DNA of 64,000 nt from Symbiodinium natans (GCA_905221605.1 CAJNDS010002818.1:10001-74000); one strand, 5' to 3'; shown: positions 1-11,286, numbered from the stretch's first letter. A program made the numbers and translations. The notes: a model not told the origin generated them from the sequence alone.

Positions 1-191
1 TCTTCCAAAAGCGTGACGCACCGTTCATACTCATGAAAACACCGAGAAATCAACTCGACGTCTCCAACGCCGAGAAAGGTGTCCGGAACGAGCGTGTCAC
101 GGGCAGCCGTCACCTGAGCTGGTGTGCCTCCACCGGCAAGGTGGCCCATGTTCGCCGTTCGTGATGCGGGAAGAGCAGGTGTCGCAGGATG
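1..191 (-). CDS. Exon of an unidentified protein, cut by the window edge
   Basis: Open for 63 codons from a TTCCCAG acceptor to the window edge, with an internal Met 14 codons in. The protein is ordinary in composition (for example GGGTPAQVTAARDTLVP, then FHEYERCVTLLEE) and third positions are GC-rich. I recognise no family. The preceding exon at 1074-1148 ends in phase 0 and joins in frame (LLQAATK then HPATPALP), so I read them as one gene whose 3' part lies outside the window. The intron between them is 882 bp of telomeric-repeat DNA. Confidence 0.65.
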
Positions 192-1073
192 CTGGGAATC
201 TGATCCCAGAAAACAACTTTCGGCCCTATTCTCATCTCTCAGCACATATATGGGGTTAGAGTTTAGCGTTTAGGGTTGCGGAAGAACAAAACTGATTACT
301 TGCAGGACTGACTTTCCACCCTTTTCCCTTTGGGCCCCCCCCCCCCCGTCCCTAAGCCCTAAACCCTAAACCCCAAACATGTTCTCTTCCTTAAATCGGG
401 CCCTACCCCCGTTTTTAGGGGGCTTAGGGTGCTAAACCCCAAAACCCCAAAACCCGTTCCCCCTTATATAGGGATTCTAGTACGCCCTATTTTAATATCC
501 CTAGTAAGGACGGTTAGTATAAGGGGGAACATCCCAACCTAAACCGCTGATTCCTGAAGCCTAAGCCCTAACCCTAAACCCTAAACCCTAAAACCTTAAC
601 CCTAAACCCTAAACCCTAAAGGACCTATCTAAGAGGCCCTTGGCCTCATTGGGCTTCTTGCTGCCCTAGGGTTTAGGGTTTAGGTTTTAGGGTTTAGGGT
701 TTAGGGTTCAGGGTTTAGGGTTTAGGGTTTAGGGATTAGGGATTAGGGTTTAGGGTTGAGGGTCCTTTAAACCCTGAACCTTTAACCTACACCCCAAGGT
801 ATTCTGTTAGGGATGAGAAGGCCGGACGGCCCACCTTCATTACATCAAAACGCCCTGAGCTCTCTACACACCCGAAAACCCTAAACCCTGAATGTCCAAG
901 CCCTAAATCCTCAATAGCCCTGGAACCCTATAAGCCCAATCCACCCTTCAGCCCCCTCCTAAACCCTAAACCCTAAACCCTAAACCTTAAACCCAAAACC
1001 CTAAACCCCACACCCTAAACCCTAGACCCTAAAACCTTTAGCCCCCCTCCCAACACAGGGGGGGGGGGGGGGC
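192..1073. other. Intron rich in telomeric repeat
   Basis: CCCTAAA and TTTAGGG tracts in both orientations, one decayed M1 and a G homopolymer. No further exon seen. Confidence 0.6.
453..537. mobile_element. M1 element, decayed left end
   Basis: Right end reads GTTAGTATAAGGGGGAACAT followed by CCCAA, the M1 terminal repeat; left end CGTTCCCCCTTATATAG is shortened. Confidence 0.65.
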
Positions 1074-1148
1074 CTTTGTCGCCGCCTGGAGCAGGCCTCC
1101 CGCTTGGGCGAACCGAAGGCCCTCGTTGTCGTCCGTGAAGAGATAGGC
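1074..1148 (-). CDS. Short exon of the same unidentified protein
   Basis: 25 codons in phase 0 at both ends, between an AGTAG acceptor and an AAAG/GC donor that runs straight into a 12-base homopolymer. The peptide begins AYLFTDDNEGLRFAQ. Third positions are almost all G or C and the other frames are poorer. The GC donor is non-canonical but common in dinoflagellates. Function unknown. Confidence 0.55.
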
Positions 1149-1912
1149 CTACTCTGACCGGGGGGTTTAGGGAGCCCTAAACCCTAAACCCTAAACCCTA
1201 AACCCTGAACCCTAAACCCTAAACCCTAAATCCTAGAGTTTAGGGGTTTAGGATTAGAGTTGGGGAAAAGGGGATGCGGGTTTAGGGTTCAGGCCTAGTC
1301 CCACAGAGGGGATTTAGGGGATTTGGGGGGGTGAGTTGGGGGTTTAGGGGTTTGGGGATTGAGCTTCTAGGGTTGGATCAGGGGTTCAGGGGGTTCAGGG
1401 GGTTTAGAGGGTTTAGGGGTTTTGGGCTGAGTGAAAATAGGGTTGCGGGAGTTTGGGGCTTGAGGCATTTTATGCGGCTTAATGATTTTTAGTTTTGGGC
1501 AGCGTTTAGGGCTTGCGGTTCAAGGCTTTTTCGGGGTGGGGCTTCAGGTCTGGGCCCAGTCTCGCATGGGGTAGGCTCCCTGAACTCTGGTGTGTTGGGG
1601 TTTACCCAGGACTTTAGGGCAGCACCACCCCCCAAACGAACCTATGAACCCTTGGTAGCCAAGCAACCGTCTTGTAGTAAGGGCACCCTCTTTGATGTCA
1701 CTTTTCAAGGGCACTGCGCGGGAACCAAGAAACAGCCTCAACCCCAAGCTTGTGAGCTTTCAACCTTCTTCCCTGATCCTTCAACCCTACAGCCCTCAAC
1801 CCTTGAAACCTTCAACCCCAAAACGCCCTAAACCCTGAACCCCTAAACCCCTGAACCCCAAACCCCAAGGGGCCCATTCCGGAGGGGGGGGGGGGAGTTG
1901 AAGCCCAGCCCT

Positions 1913-2006
1913 AAACCCTAAACCCTAAACCCTAAACCCTAAACCCTAAACCCTAAACCCTAAACCCTAAACCCTAAACCCTAAACCCTAAACCCTAAAC
2001 CCTAAA
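1913..2006. repeat. Interstitial telomeric array, 13 CCCTAAA units
   Basis: Perfect units flanked by AGTTGAAGCCCAGC at both sides (1893-1906 and 2039-2052 or so). Confidence 0.95.
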
Positions 2007-2033
2007 GGGGGGAGGGGAGGGGGGGGTGGGCGC

Positions 2034-2080
2034 CTGGCAGTTGAAGCCCAGCAGCTTCATGGCCATGGCAGCAGCGCCGC
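2034..2080 (-). CDS. Possible short exon next to a duplicated 14-mer
   Basis: A 47-bp open piece reading AAAMAMKLLGFNCQ. Its last bases (GCTGGGCTTCAACT on this strand) recur beyond the telomeric array at 1893-1906, so the array may be an intron with a 14-bp target duplication. Weak because it is so short. Confidence 0.35.
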
Positions 2081-3123
2081 CTTTTTAGAAGGATGGGTGG
2101 AAAGGTTTACTTAATCCCTGTTCCCCTAGGAAGAAAAAAGGATCCTTTTTGTTCATATATAAGAAAGCCCATAACCCAAAAAGTAAAAAGGATCCCTAAC
2201 ACTGACCTAGTTTAGGGTGGCCGTTTTTGAGGGAAGGGGGGTTTGGGGTTTCGGGTTTAGGGGTCTCAGGAGGCTTTAGGGGGCTTGGGGGGTTTAGGGG
2301 TGCCCTGAGAGGAAGGGGGAGAAGGGGAAACCTTGAGGGGCTTATGGGGGGCTTAGGGATGCAGGGCCTGCGGGGGAGGTTTTGGGAGGAGATTTGAAGC
2401 CGGGGAGGGGGGGGGGGGGGAAATTTGGGTATCGGGAACCAAGGCACGCGACCCCCTTTTCCAAAACAAGGACCTCGCTCCTCAGTCGTCGGGACTTGGT
2501 CTCAAGCACTGACATCAACCAGTGAGCCGCCCAAGTCTGCGCCGCCACCTGCATCGGGAGGACCACCGCCAGGAACGTGACCCAACAGGCAGTGGTTCGG
2601 AGCCTCCGCTTGTGCCTTCTTCTTCTTCTTCTTCTTCTTCTTCTTCTCTTTCCTCTGCTTTTTTGCGGCTGCCGCTGGAGTGGTTCAGGCGGTTTTGGGG
2701 GCCCCACCACAAGAGGTGGGCATCTGCCTTCTTTGAGGCGCAAGGAGCTTGCAGAAAGGGCTCCGGTTTAGAGGCTTTGGAGGCTGAAAGCCTACGGCTT
2801 GGAGTTTAGGTGGTTTGGGGTTGGGGGTTTAGCGCTTGGGGCTTAGGGCCTGGGGTTTAGGGGGTGGGGTTTTGGGTTTAGGGTTTTGGGCCACATACTG
2901 TCTGGGGCCTACAGTGGATTGGGCGTGGGGTGTGGGTGGCCCCTCCGGCCCTTCTCCTAAACCCGATAACCTAAAACCCGAAACCCTAAACCCTAAACCC
3001 TAAACCCTAAACCCTAAACCCTAAACCCTAAACCCTAAACCCTAAACCCTACCACACCCTAAGGATGCGCAAGGTAAACCCAATAAATACAGCCCCACCC
3101 CCCAGGACGTACACCCCCTGAAG

Positions 3124-3195
3124 TGCTAAGCCCTAAGCCCTAAGCCCTAAGCCCTAAGCCCTAAGCCCTAAGCCCTAAGCCCTAAACCCTAAACC
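3124..3195. repeat. Variant array, CCCTAAG units
   Basis: About nine units of CCCTAAG then CCCTAAA; a uniform variant block suggests local amplification of one mutated unit. Confidence 0.9.
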
Positions 3196-3454
3196 CTTCA
3201 AGAAAGTGCTTCAATGCCTGAAGCTGAAGGCTCATGAGGCAGCAAGAAGCTCTAGGCCCACAGTATAAACCTATAAACAACAAACCCTACAAACCCCGCA
3301 ATCCCATGAACCCTATACACCCCACAAACCCTATAAACCCCATAAACCCCATAAACCCCATAACCCCCCCTAAAGTCCGAGCCCTAGACCCTAAACCCCA
3401 AACCCTAAACTTCCAAACCCTAAACCTTAAACCCTGAACCCCCCCCCCCCCGAC

Positions 3455-3544
3455 CCTTTTGTGGCAGCCAAGTCCATGCCTCCTCCGACAGCAGAGACCC
3501 CGAGGGCCACCGGCGTCTTTGCCGTGACCTCATCATTGCGCATG
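3455..3544 (-). CDS. Exon, unidentified protein
   Basis: 29 codons between a GTCTAG acceptor and a GG/GTCGGG donor. The peptide contains VTAKTPVALGVSAVGGG and ends near LAATKG, much like the end of the 1074-1148 exon (LQAATK). Rich in Ala, Gly and Val. GC-rich third positions support coding. It ends in phase 2 and does not join directly to 1074-1148, so another exon may lie between. Confidence 0.5.
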
Positions 3545-3865
3545 CTAGACTAGCACCCGGAGCCCTATAAGCCCACTTAGGGCTCAGGGAATAAAGGCGT
3601 AGGGGGCTTAGGGGGGGGGCCCTAAACCCTTTAGGGCGAGGGTTTAGGCTTAGGAGGTTGTAGAAGGGGGCTTTAAGGGGTTTAGGGGTTTAGGGCGTTT
3701 AGGAGATTTAGGGTTGAGGGTTCACCCTATCGACCCTACACACAAACACTGCCTGCGTCTTTGGGAGTTTGCACCCCAACCCTAATCACCCAACGGCGAA
3801 GGACTGAACGAAGGCTTTTGGGGTTTGGGCTTTATGCTTTAGGTGCCAACGTCAACCGGATGTAA

Positions 3866-3971
3866 AAGTAGCCCGGTCAGTATTTTACTAAGGGTACCCT
3901 TTTGTGCTGGTAACTTGATAAAGGAACCTCGAACAAAACATGGGGGGCAAAAGGGTACCACTGGCCTACCG
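3866..3971. mobile_element. M2 element, decayed
   Basis: AAGTAGCCCGGTCAG, a GGTAACTTGATAAAGGAACC core, and GGGTACCACTGGCCTACCGA at right. Confidence 0.65.
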
Positions 3972-4170
3972 AGTGCTGTACCCAGAAAAAACACATGCCG
4001 GTTCTGTGGTCTGAGGGCCTGCGGAGGTTTAGGGTTTAGGGTTTAGGGTTTATAAAGGGTTTAGGGTTTAGGGTTCTAGGGGTGTTCGGGTTTCTTGAGG
4101 GCCGAGTTGCGGCCCTCCTTTGGGGATTTAGGGGCCCTAAATCACGCCGAATTTATGGACTTGGTCCAGC

Positions 4171-4220
4171 CTTCAACTGGTCACCGAAGATCTTGCCAAA
4201 GTCGCTCTGCAGATGCTGCC
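4171..4220 (-). CDS. Possible exon, unidentified
   Basis: Between a CGTCAG acceptor and an AAG/GC donor, reading GQHLQSDFGKIFGDQLK. High GC3 and a plausible amphipathic peptide. Flanked on the right by a TTTAGGG array. No family recognised. Confidence 0.45.
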
Positions 4221-4230
4221 CTGACGGTGC

Positions 4231-6096
4231 AATAGGGTCTAGGGTTTAGGGTTTAGGGTTCAGGGTTCAGGGTTTAGGGTTTCTGTCCAAGCCAAAAACC
4301 CCATTGATAAAGATAAATACCCCGTGAGCATCCTCGGGCTGGGTACTTCCCAAAATCGGAGTAGCCCGGATCTGCACCATCAGGCTAAGATCCTTTTTGC
4401 AGGACCCACCCCCTCCCCCCCAATAAAGAGGGGTAACCCTATTTTGGGAATCCCCCCTATAATGTATTCCTGAACTGCGGTTCAAGTTGTGCATTCAAAA
4501 GCCCCCCCAGAATTGTGGGAATCAGGGCCGGCAGCAGCAAATATGGAGGGGGTTTAAGGTTCAGGGTTTCGGGGACTTGGACGGTAACCAACCCCAAAAA
4601 CTAAACCCTAAACACCCCCACCCTAAACCCTAAACCCGAAACCCTGAAACCCTGAAACCCTGAAACCCTGAAACCCTGAAACCCTGAAACCCTGAACCCT
4701 GAAACCCCAAATGGCTCTCAGAATGGGATGGCAGGGCTCCTGGGGCAGTCGCTCTAGGGTGGCAAGCCCCCTAGAGCCTCAAACAACTGCATCCCTAGAC
4801 CCCTCGACCCTACATGCAAAAACATCGAAACCCTGAACGCCTTTGGGTTTAGGGGTTTAGGGGTTTAGGAGGGTTTAGGGGTTTAGGGGTTTAGGGTTTA
4901 GGGTTTAGGGTTTAGGGGTTAGGGTGTAGGGGTTTCGGGTTTAGGGTTTGACCCCTCAACTAAACCGCCCTGTGTACCGTTGATCGTGTTTAGGCTGTAG
5001 CGCTTAGGGCTTATAATGGGGCATGAAAACTCCGTGTTGCCTGGCTCCGTGTAGTCATCGGGCTCGTCATCGTCGGAACTGTCGCCATCAGCTTCGATAC
5101 TGGCAGGGCAGCTAAACTCCAACCCTGAAACATGGTAGACAGAAGACGCCCAAAACCCTTAAACCTCAAAGCAACGAACACCTGAGTCAAAACCTACATG
5201 CTCCTGCTGCACATCCCCACTGAGGTTTGTGGAGTCATGGGTTGAAGGTTTCAAGAGAACCCCCTAAACCCTCTACCCTAAACCCTAAACCCAGCACAGT
5301 AAGGCGCACCAGTGGTTGTTGCCGAGTTGTTCAACGGGGTTTCAACCTTGCCGGACTTGCGCTTTGGTGAACATCCCTTGTCAGGTCCTTGACCCTCGAA
5401 TCCCTCGAGCCCCTAAACCCTAAACCCTAAACCCTAAACCTAAACCCTAAACCCTAAACCCCATACCCTAAACCCTAAACCCTAACCTGTTGACTACATC
5501 GCGCGCGCGCGAAATCGTAGGCCGACACACGTCGCTAGCCAGAGATCCGGGGTTTGGCATTTGATTTGAAACTTGTGGCAGGTTTTGTGCTTTGTTTTTG
5601 TACTCAACAAGTGTGTGTTGCTGGGTGGGGGCGGGGGAGGGCGGGGGTGTGTCGGGGTTAGGTTTGTTGGGGTAGAGGTTGGAGGTTTCTACCGTTGGAC
5701 GGATGTACCCTCAGACCTAAACCCTAAACCCCGAAACCCCTAAACCCCTAAACCCTAAACCCGTAACTCCTAAACCCCAAACCCTCTGATGTTCGGGTGG
5801 TTAGTTGTCATGCAGCAAGTCCCACTTCATGTCACTCGCCGCGGTCTATAGGGGCGGTCCCTGGTTGGAGAAACTCTGCAGGTCAGAGATGGTAGAAATT
5901 GTTGTTGAACTCGTGTTTGGTGGTTGCAGTCTGCAGTGATTTCATGCCTTTATGCGGAAAAACCCCAACTTCATCTCACAGGCGATTTTCGATTCGACCA
6001 AGACTCACCTACACACTGGATCAGTGATGCCCTGTGGCAACGTCGGTTGGCCAAAATGGAGCCAGCACAAACCTTCCAGCTCCTGCTCGAACTCTC
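4231..6096. other. Non-coding telomeric-type DNA
   Basis: Scattered TTTAGGG and CCCTAAA tracts, CCCTGAA variants at 4638-4700 and a short (CG)n tract at 5501. I see no supported exon. Confidence 0.5.
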
Positions 6097-6196
6097 CTAG
6101 GATGGCCAAAAAAAGCCCTCTGAAAAATATCTCGTAAATATGATCCTCTTGAACCCAATAAGGGAAATACAACATGTCCCAAGGGCCTATGCCTAG
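6097..6196. mobile_element. M8 element at the end of the SET gene
   Basis: CTAGGATGGCC at left, ATGTCCCAAGGGCCTATGCC with TAG at right. The last bases form the TAG stop codon of the SET protein. Confidence 0.7.
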
Positions 6197-7424
6197 TCTC
6201 TGCGATCAGCAGCGGTAGGAAACTGGCCCATCAGCAGCCGGTGCAAGCTCTGGAAGTAGTTCACATCGCGCTGGCTTGTGCCTCGTCCGTGGTTCAAAGC
6301 CTGGGCACGTATGACCTTCTTCTTGCAATCAAAGCTGGCAGCAAAAGAGGCATCTTGATGCGGGCCGGGCACACGGGTTGCGGCAAAATAGTGTGCTGCT
6401 GAGAAGTTGTTCAACAGTTGGATAGTTTCACCATGCGTCTTCGGCGCCAAATTACTGCCCTCAGTGACTCTGTCAACTAGCGGTCGAAGCTTTTCAACCA
6501 AACGCATCGGATTTTCAGCTGCAGCTGCTGGAGTTCTCATGAAGGAGTTCATGTCTTGGATTTCCCGCAAGTGCTCCAAACACAGCTTCTTTGAAAAACT
6601 GAAGCTGCAATCTGGGCATCTCTGCACTGCTGGCGCAGTACTTTGCGCGCTGAAAGCATACTTGCCACACCTGCAAGGAACTGAGAATTGTGGATCATGG
6701 CTCTCCTCCAGCAGGCACCGCTCACAGGTACAGCTAAAGCCTTTGCCGACAAATTGCCCGATCCGGTCTTCGCGGGTCTGTGCGACGGCGCAGTACGACA
6801 CGCACACTTCCTCACCAGCTTGGATGTTGCGAAGCGCTCGAACTGTAGCTTGCGTGCTGGACGTGTCTGCAAAGGCATTGGCGCAACATGAGTGGTTGAA
6901 ACGCGAAGCTGCTGGGAACAATGCGACCATGCTTGGATCACGAATGGTCTTGAAGACATTGTTTTTCAGTATTGACTGCAGGCGCGACGCGTCGAGCATT
7001 CTTGTCATCCAAGGACCGGGCTCCAAGGTCATCACATTCGTCTTGAAAAAATCAGCAGCTGATGTATTCTTCATGCACTGGGCTTCCATCTCTTCATACT
7101 CTTTCGGACCTGCTCGGCTGGAGCAGAATGCGGTGTCAAACAGCAAGGCCTCCCCCGCTGATATGTCTCGGTCTGCACGATAGCCTTTGCCTTTGCCAGG
7201 GATGTCCACCAACTTTACGGCACCATCCAAGATCTCCGAGTGTGTACCTGTGGCTAGGCGGGCAGTCAAATCTTTTGTCAGGTCAGCAGGAGCAAAAGGC
7301 ACGCCTCGAAGCAGGCGCTGCAAATCATGCAGGCGCCCTACTTCCAACAGGCCTTCAGCACGGGCCAAGACCGTCTCCTGAGTCAGCTTCAGCAGGTTGC
7401 TCTCTTTGATCGCCTTTTCTCCAC
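6193..7424 (-). CDS. SET-domain protein, exon 2 (probable lysine methyltransferase)
   Basis: Second of two exons of a 527-residue protein that would transfer methyl groups from S-adenosylmethionine to lysine in histones or other proteins. In spliced numbering, the SET core spans about 187-330: the N-terminal GKGKGYRADRDI strand, the RFNHSC motif near 292-297 that forms the cofactor site, and GEEVCVSYC near 321-329. A post-SET cysteine cluster (CTCERC near 349-354, then CRC and CPDC) would bind zinc. The order resembles SMYD-type enzymes, but I see no MYND finger. The exon starts after a CCCAG acceptor at 7425; a TTG at 7368 is not a plausible start because the frame stays open upstream. The TAG stop lies inside the terminal repeat of an M8 element (6097-6196), so the C-terminus may be trimmed or fixed by that insertion. 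Confidence 0.85.
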
Positions 7425-7541
7425 CTGGGAGCTTCCGAAATTAGGGGCACCTTATTGGGGTCCTTATTGTAAAGGGAATCCTACTATTTGGGGGTCCATA
7501 TTAAATAAATTAGGGGTCACCGATTTTCGTAAACCCCCCAC
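7425..7541 (-). mobile_element. M3 element forming the SET-gene intron (introner)
   Basis: A 117-bp GT-AG phase-1 intron. Both ends carry CAGGTGG, a 7-bp direct duplication (7538-7544 and 7421-7427) that also holds the splice sites. Inside it the ends are imperfect inverted repeats (GGGGTTTACGAAAAT against GGGAGCTTCCGAAATT). Related copies lie at 27842, 37391 and 46297. Confidence 0.85.
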
Positions 7542-7893
7542 CTGTTGCACACACCTTGACCAGGAGTCGGCCGTTTCCGGGCCCTGCAGGACGTAGCTGT
7601 GCCAAGTGACCGTTGAGAAAGCGCCCACATTCACTGCTGAGGCCAGAAATCTCCACGAAGTCCCCGCGCCCAAGGCAGCTTGAGGAGAGGTGAGGGGTGG
7701 CTTTTCGCAGGTTGCTCGGCTTCACGACCGGTTGTGTATCGTGCCCCTGGAGCTTAATGACATGCCGGCCGTCTTCGTTGATTTGTGCCACTACCCCGAC
7801 GCAGCCGTTAAAGCGCGAGCCAGCACTGCTTGTTAGCCCATGAACCTCCACAGTAGTACCAGTTGCGAAGTCAGGCACGGCGTATCCGTCCAT
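7542..7893 (-). CDS. SET-domain protein, exon 1 (tandem SH3-like repeats)
   Basis: Starts at an ATG at 7893; a stop lies eight codons upstream, with an AG between that could be a trans-splice or intron acceptor. It encodes two copies of a module of about 60 residues: VEVHGLTSSAGSRFNGCVG with KPSNLRK, then VEISGLSSECGRFLNGH. The second copy is completed only after splicing to exon 2 (VKVCATG joined to GEKAIKESNLL), which proves the junction by comparison with the first copy. These look like KOW/SH3-like barrels. The intron is phase 1, 117 bp, and made entirely of an M3 element. Confidence 0.8.
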
Positions 7894-8272
7894 GGATGAA
7901 GTTGAAACAGGACCTTAAACCCTAAACACGAAACCCTAGACCACGCGCCTTGCAAACCCCACGATTCCTACCTTCAAGGTGTTGTTGGGTACATTGCAAG
8001 CACCCCCCCCCCCCAGGTTAACCTTTAGTTAAACCCGAACCTTCACCATAACCTTACTCAATCGTGTTGAAAGTTGGGCCTCATTCAGCAGTCCATTCTA
8101 GTGAACCATTCTTATCAAGCCCAAGGAAACCAGGAGACCACCCAATAGTTCCCCTGAATAAACTCCTAACCTGGTCCCTATACTACCTTAAGGATCTTTA
8201 AATGGGTGCCCCCAAAACCCAAGGGTACAACCTTAAGGGTCCAGGTCGAATCCCTAAATTAGAGAGGCCCTA

Positions 8273-8347
8273 AACCCTAAACCCTAAACCCTAAACCCTA
8301 AACCCTAAACCCTAAACCCTAAACCCTAAACCCTAAACCCTAAACCC
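8273..8347. repeat. Interstitial telomeric array in a diverged duplication
   Basis: About ten CCCTAAA units. Left flank GGGTCCAGGTCGAATCCC ... AGAGAGGC and right flank GGGTCCAAGCTAGAATCTC ... AGAGAGGC are alike at roughly three in four bases. Confidence 0.85.
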
Positions 8348-9037
8348 TTCAGGGTCCAAGCTAGAATCTCGAAGATAGAGAGGCATCCCCGCTGTCCCAA
8401 CCATGGCCACACTTTGAGGCCATCCCCGCCAACCCCCCGTGGAGGATCCCAAAAAGGAGGCTTAGGGTTTAGGGTTTAGGGTTTAGGGTTTAGGGTTTCG
8501 GGTTTAGGGATCCTCTTAAGGGTTCCTGAGACCCCTAAGAATCAAGAATGACCCAATAGTAGTACAGGGACTTTTTTTTTGGGGGGGGGCCTAAGAATGA
8601 CCCAATAGTACAGGGACTTTTTTTTTGGGGGGGGGGGGGGGGGAGTTGTACTTTTGGATCCTCCCAGGGCTCTGGGCCATGATGGGGCGAGCTAGACCGA
8701 TGGCAAAATGTTGCCTTTAGCAGCTTTGGTGCCCCAAAAACCTCTACGGTGTACCCGAAAGCCTAAACCCTAAACCCTAAACCCGAAACCCGAAACCCGA
8801 AACCCTAAACCCAAAACCCAAATTCCTTTCTCTTCGGTCGCAACCGCTATCGACAGCCCCTTCACCCTAAAGCCCGCACCCAAAACCCCAAAACCCTAAA
8901 CCCTAAACCCTAAACCCCTCCCTCCCATCCTCCCGCTAGCGCGCACATCAGAAGAGGTGCAAATCGCTTGAAAGACAGTTTAGGGCTTAGGGCTCTTTGG
9001 GGTTTAGGGTTTAGGGCTTAGCTAAAGCTGACGAAGA

Positions 9038-9156
9038 CTACTGTTTGCTTAAGAACCCCCCCTCCAAAAATGAAAAAACATATTCCTAGTAAAGGTAATG
9101 TAGGGATTATTATTCTACATGATTAGTGGGGGGGGGGGTTCTTAAGCAAATAGTAG
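9038..9156. mobile_element. M4 element
   Basis: CTACTGTTTGCTTAAGAACC against GGTTCTTAAGCAAATAGTAG, near-perfect inverted ends bordered by C and G runs. Confidence 0.8.
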
Positions 9157-10044
9157 AAGAGAGAACGACCCAAAGTGGCCTTCCGGTTCTCTGCAGCCTG
9201 AGATGGCGGGTGTTCTATGCGTTTCCCAACATTGGGGGGCCCTTCGTTGGGGGGTTCCGGGGTTCCGAGAATAGGGAGACTAGTGATATTTTGGGGGGCA
9301 TAAGAGAGGTTAGCATGACTCACATGTAGCATTCTCGCCCCCAGAGGAGTTGCTGACTCGGTTTGGGCAGCTCGGGATTGCGCGTGTTACGCACATATGG
9401 AGGGGGGGGGGTATTCGCTGAATGTCGGGCGATTTTGGGGGCGCCCTCTTTACACTAAGGCTCCGTAGCAGAATAGGAACCCAGACAGGGGCCGCAAACC
9501 TAGGGAAGCCTCCTGCCACGCATTGCCTTGCTTTTGTTATCTTCTATCTGGGGGTCGACTGAAATCACAGGATGCTTGGCTCTCTGTTATTGTACCTTAT
9601 TGTACCCCTTGCACAACTTTAATGGCAGGTACCAACGGTAGAAGCCAGAATGTTGAAGTTGACTAAGGTAGGTGTGGAGTTAGGGGCTGAGGTTGGGGTG
9701 TAGGGTTTAGGGTGTGGGGCTTGAATTTCAGGGTTTTGGAGGTTGGGGTTTCAACGCATAGTATAGGGCCCTAAACCATAAGAATAGGGTTCGGGGGGTG
9801 GGGGGGGGGGGGGCTTGTTATAGTATGATTACAAAGGGTCCATGAGGGAACACTATTCGTAATTACCCTGAACCCTGAACCCTAAACCCAAACACCCAAA
9901 ATCCATAAACCCATAAACCCATAAACCCATAAACCCAAAACCCGTAAACCCGTAAACCCAAAACCCAAAACCCCTACACCCTAAACCCTAAACCCTAAAC
10001 CCTAAACCCTAAACCCCTAAACCCCTAAACCCTAAACCCTAAAC

Positions 10045-10106
10045 GCCCAGAAGCTCGATGACCTTCTGCGGGGGCTTGGCCAAGGTCGGGTCGCCCTCTC
10101 GGGTCG
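10045..10106 (-). CDS. Exon, unidentified; donor supplied by telomeric repeat
   Basis: 20 codons after a CTTGCAG acceptor, reading TREGDPTLAKPPQKVIELLG. Nearly every third base is G or C. The donor is the GT of the adjoining telomeric array (GGC/GTTTAGGG). A TTTAGGG array also lies on the acceptor side. Probably part of the minus-strand gene to its right; function unknown. Confidence 0.6.
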
Positions 10107-10849
10107 CTGCAAGCCTCAAGGGGAATCTCTAGTTAGCTTGTGTTGTTTAGGGTTTAGGGTTTAGGGTTTAGGGTTTAGAGTTTAGGGTTTAGGGTTTAGG
10201 GTTTAGGGTTTAGGGTTTAGGGTGACAGCCGCAAATTCAAGCTGGGCTTCGAACCGCAAAGTTCCCCAGGCCTGACCCATCCAACACTCTGCCGACCGTC
10301 TGTTTTCACTTAGGCTGCTGCCCTGCAGCTGCTTTAACAAGCTCTAACAAAACTAGGGTTTAGGGTTTAGGATTTAGGATTTAGGGTTTAGGGTTTAGGG
10401 TTTGGGCTTTAGGCTTTAGGCTTTAAGCTTTAGGATTTAGGCTTTAGGCTTTAGGCATTGAAGAGACAACAGGGAGAACAACCTCCAAATAAGCCATCGA
10501 AACTCGAAATTTTCTGCAACCCCACCCAGAAGAGAAATAACTTCAAAACCACAAACACCAAAACCTAGGCCCTTCGCCTTTAAATGGGGGACTAGGGTTC
10601 GCCAAGGGTGTGCTGTAGAATTCAAAGCCCGAAGCCCTAAACCCTAAGCTAGTCAAAGCCATGTTCAAAAGGAGCCTCCCAACACTAGTTCATGGTTGGG
10701 ATAGTATTTTTAAAAAAACAAATTTACATTCCTGATTGGGTTTAGGTACCCTGAAAAATGCAAAATGTTCCCCAACAAAGTCCAGAAAGCGACCCCAAAC
10801 CCTGCACCCAACACCGGAAACGAAGGAGACCCTAGATAACCCCCAAGCC

Positions 10850-10951
10850 TTGGGGATGGTCGCCCTGATACTAACAGCCCTTCATAGGGATGATGCTCGG
10901 AGGTACTTTAGCCCCTAGCAAGGACTTTTCGTAACAGGGGGAACATCCCAA
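10850..10951. mobile_element. M1 element, diverged
   Basis: TTGGGGATGGTCGCCCTGAT and ACTAACAGCCC at left; AGGGGGAACATCCCAA at right. Confidence 0.6.
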
Positions 10952-11286
10952 GCTAAGCCCTAAACTCAAAAACCCCAACCCTAATAACCCTGAAGCATGT
11001 CGCACAAGCCCAAAAAACAAACCCTACATGCAGAAGCTTTCTGGGGTTGAATGTGGTTCAAGTGGTTTGAGTGGTCCAAGTGGCTTAAGAGGTTTAAGTG
11101 GTTCAAGTGGTTTAAGTTCTTTAGGGGGTTCAGGGCCTAAAAACCCTAAACCCTGACCACAACAAAACGTCCCTGTGTTCCAGCGACAGGTGGCCAGTCG
11201 GTCGTTGGCAGAGGCACGCCGAGGCCTATTTAGGGTCCAGGGTTTAGGGTTTAGGGTTTGGGGTTCGTGTTTTGGGGTTTTTCTTG

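Larger units (their letters stand above)
7894..10044. other. Region upstream of the SET gene without clear exons
   Basis: Telomeric arrays, one M4 and a 55-bp tandem duplication with T/G runs at 8540-8640. A GC-rich stretch at 8350-8455 is open on the minus strand but not convincing. Confidence 0.5.

Noticed and set aside
6407-7183. 258-codon open frame on the plus strand
   Set aside because: Shadow of the SET-domain gene, which has the real motifs on the other strand.
9123-9519. Open frames on both strands around the M4 element
   Set aside because: They run through the element's inverted ends and have no protein-like composition.
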